NCBI GenBank assembly: GCA_019449655.1
Contig: JAHQXD010000002.1
Span: 102,679-166,678 of the forward strand
Direction: 5' to 3'
Origin: Ferrigenium straubiae
Lineage (GTDB): Bacteria; Pseudomonadota; Gammaproteobacteria; Burkholderiales; Gallionellaceae
Length of the DNA: 64,000 bases
Positions 62,807 through 64,000 of this stretch are shown here, piece by piece. The notes beneath the pieces are model-generated. The model was given only the letters and a program-made list of their open reading frames with translations. It did not search any database and had not been told where the DNA came from. Every line of letters begins with the position of its first letter. Positions within the stretch are counted from its first letter, which is position 1. A program made the translations under genes and the position numbers.

Positions 62807-63793
62807 TCAACTGATTTTTGCATAGTCATGGCGATAGGGTTGACGGGTTTTGAGGACGCCGTAGCACAGATGCACCAGTTTGCGCATAGCGGCGCCGAGC
62901 GCGGACATCTTGGATTTACCTCTGGCGAGCAGGCGTTCGTAGATTGCTTTGACGTGTGGGTTGCAACGTATTGCCACGACAGCCGCCATGTACAGCACAG
63001 CGCGTATTCTGGCAGGTCCCGCCTTGGAGAGTCTCGATCGCCCCAATATCGAACTTCCCGACTGCCGTTCTATGGGAACCAGGCCAAGATAGGCCGCAAG
63101 CTGTTCGGCTGAGCCGAAGTTATGGCTGTGCATGACCGCCAGCAGATTGTTTCCAACCTGCGGCCCCACCGCAGGGATGCTCTGGAGCAGTGACAGGTCT
63201 TTCTTGAGTCCCGGATGATGATCGATATGTTGATCAATGTCCTGCTGCAATTGCGCGAGTTGCCCGGACAGGAATGCAATGCTGTCGGAGATGGATTGCT
63301 GTATCAGTGCTGGAGTGTCCGTGGCATCGGCTTTCTCCCGCCGGTTGCGCTCGCGTTGCAGGTCTTGGGCAATGGCATCGCGCCGCGTAATCAGCGCCTG
63401 CAATATCCGCGCCTCTGGCGCAGGCGGCACCCAAGCTGCAGGCTTGAGCAAGGCGCCATAGCGAGCCAAGACAAAGCTATCTACCCCGTCCGTCTTGGTG
63501 CGCACCGCCAGCCCACGCCCGAAGTCCTTGACCTGCGCCGGATTGACAATGGAAACCGCTACACCCGCATCAGCCAGCGCCAGCGCGGCCTGCTCGTGGT
63601 AAACCCCCGTTCCTTCCATGACCACATGCAACTCTGCTAGGGAAACGTGTTGCTTTACGACCCAAGCCAGCAAATCAGCAATGCCGGACTTGCTGTTACT
63701 GATCACCTTGGCCTTGCGCTTGCCAATGGCATCATCCAGCAACAGGCAACAATCCAGCTTGGCCTTGGCGACATCCATACCGAGATAAAACAT
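62807..63793 (-). CDS. IS110-family DEDD transposase/recombinase, copy 2
   Basis: A 328-residue recombinase identical in sequence to that at 60537-61523, with the same DEDD motifs (GMDVAKAKLDCC, MEGTGVYHE, TKTDGVDSF) and C-terminal Transposase_20 region. It reads toward the Macro-SEFIR gene, so read-through could contribute to that gene's expression. Start at 63793 after GGAGG. Confidence 0.95.
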   Translation of the reverse strand: MFYLGMDVAKAKLDCCLLLDDAIGKRKAKVISNSKSGIADLLAWVVKQHVSLAELHVVMEGTGVYHEQAALALADAGVAVSIVNPAQVKDFGRGLAVRTKTDGVDSFVLARYGALLKPAAWVPPAPEARILQALITRRDAIAQDLQRERNRREKADATDTPALIQQSISDSIAFLSGQLAQLQQDIDQHIDHHPGLKKDLSLLQSIPAVGPQVGNNLLAVMHSHNFGSAEQLAAYLGLVPIERQSGSSILGRSRLSKAGPARIRAVLYMAAVVAIRCNPHVKAIYERLLARGKSKMSALGAAMRKLVHLCYGVLKTRQPYRHDYAKIS

Positions 63794-63819
63794 GATGACC
63801 TCCGTTACAATGGTGCCAA

Positions 63820-63982
63820 CTTCGCCCACTTGCCTTGTGCATTCAGGGTTTGCCCCTTGGCTACCGTTCAGTGTCTTTGCTGGCGATGTGGTGAAGCAGA
63901 GGGCTTAATCTACTCGACAAGGTCAGGCCTTAGCGCAGACTTCAAGCTGCCTCTGCTTCGGGTGGTGGTAGCTAACCACCAC
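63820..63982 (-). ncRNA. Predicted bridge RNA of IS110 copy 2
   Basis: The reverse complement of 60348-60510. The outer stem (63893-63902 with 63950-63959), the two target guides and the donor-loop segments occur at the mirrored positions, so this copy should have the same target specificity. Confidence 0.7.
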
Positions 63983-64000
63983 AATGGGGAAGATACAAGC

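Larger units (their letters stand above)
62791..63998 (-). mobile_element. IS110-family insertion sequence, copy 2 (inverted)
   Basis: A reverse-complement copy of 60333-61540, with the same junctions GGTATCT/ACTCGGCGGCG and CGCT/TGTATC read on the minus strand. Wherever I compared them the two copies agree. The window ends within two bases of its left end, so the flanking repeat on that side is not visible. With copy 1 it forms a 1.2-kb inverted pair around the Macro-SEFIR gene. Confidence 0.88.

Noticed and set aside
60333..63998. Calling the two IS110 copies plus the Macro-SEFIR gene a classical composite transposon
   Set aside because: IS110 elements move through RNA-guided circular intermediates, and each copy sits in its own repeat copy, so independent insertions explain the layout without joint transposition.

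Overview
The window is GC-rich chromosomal DNA from a proteobacterium. The gene order yicC-gmk-rpoZ-spoT, the runs rph-rdgB-hemW and dapF-DUF484-xerC, and a heme A synthase gene fit a betaproteobacterium, probably of the Nitrosomonadales/Gallionellales kind. The lineage is inferred from gene content and synteny; no rRNA gene is present to confirm it.

Most of the window is dense housekeeping sequence. It runs from the 3' part of a cation P-type ATPase, a ferritin-like protein and ettA, through rsgA, marC, a membrane diguanylate cyclase, a flavoprotein, a beta-barrel protein, mnmC, pepD, psiF-like, rsuA-like, ychJ, yaeQ and a DMT exporter. A signalling cluster follows at 20.8-25.1 kb: cyclase-FHA, response regulator-TPR, short histidine kinase and a proline-rich membrane protein. 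Next come spoT/rpoZ/gmk/yicC, a PP2C phosphatase, rph/rdgB/hemW, trmB and thiGS. An MFS-CHASE2-SH3-M48 operon lies at 37.4-41.7 kb, followed by dnaE. At 46.1-54.0 kb a six-gene membrane complex related to hydrogenase-4/complex I (HyfB-C-E-F-G-I) lacks the [NiFe] cysteines, so it belongs with the Ehr-type complexes and is probably not a hydrogenase. The run ends with ctaA, tRNA-Arg, tag, dapF, a DUF484 gene, xerC and an rlmI-like methyltransferase.

Accessory DNA is concentrated in five places. (1) At 3.2-6.9 kb, a DUF433/DUF5615 toxin-antitoxin-like pair is bracketed by two copies of the 3' end of ettA. A VapBC-like pair follows, then an AT-rich two-gene cassette of unknown function enclosed by 22-bp inverted repeats. 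(2) At 8.77-9.09 kb there is an orphan, frameshifted higA. (3) At 34.6-37.3 kb, downstream of tRNA-Gly, there is an addiction module, a small ORF, an AT-rich exported LprI-like protein and a long palindromic repeat. (4) At 48.1-48.85 kb, a REP-flanked RAYT transposase sits between hyfB and hyfC with a 47-bp duplication. (5) At 60.1-64.0 kb, two inverted IS110-family copies with identical transposases flank a gene encoding a Macro-SEFIR (TIR-like) fusion, a strong candidate anti-phage gene.

The most notable signal is the non-coding left end of the IS110 element. It can be folded by eye into a bridge-RNA-like structure. Its target loop carries two guide segments matching the two sides of the actual insertion site, around a CT core, inside a repeat whose unoccupied counterpart lies at 37.1-37.3 kb. 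A family of GC-rich palindromes (CCCTCTCCC/GGGAGAGGG type) also recurs across the window, several copies being read through in frame inside coding genes.
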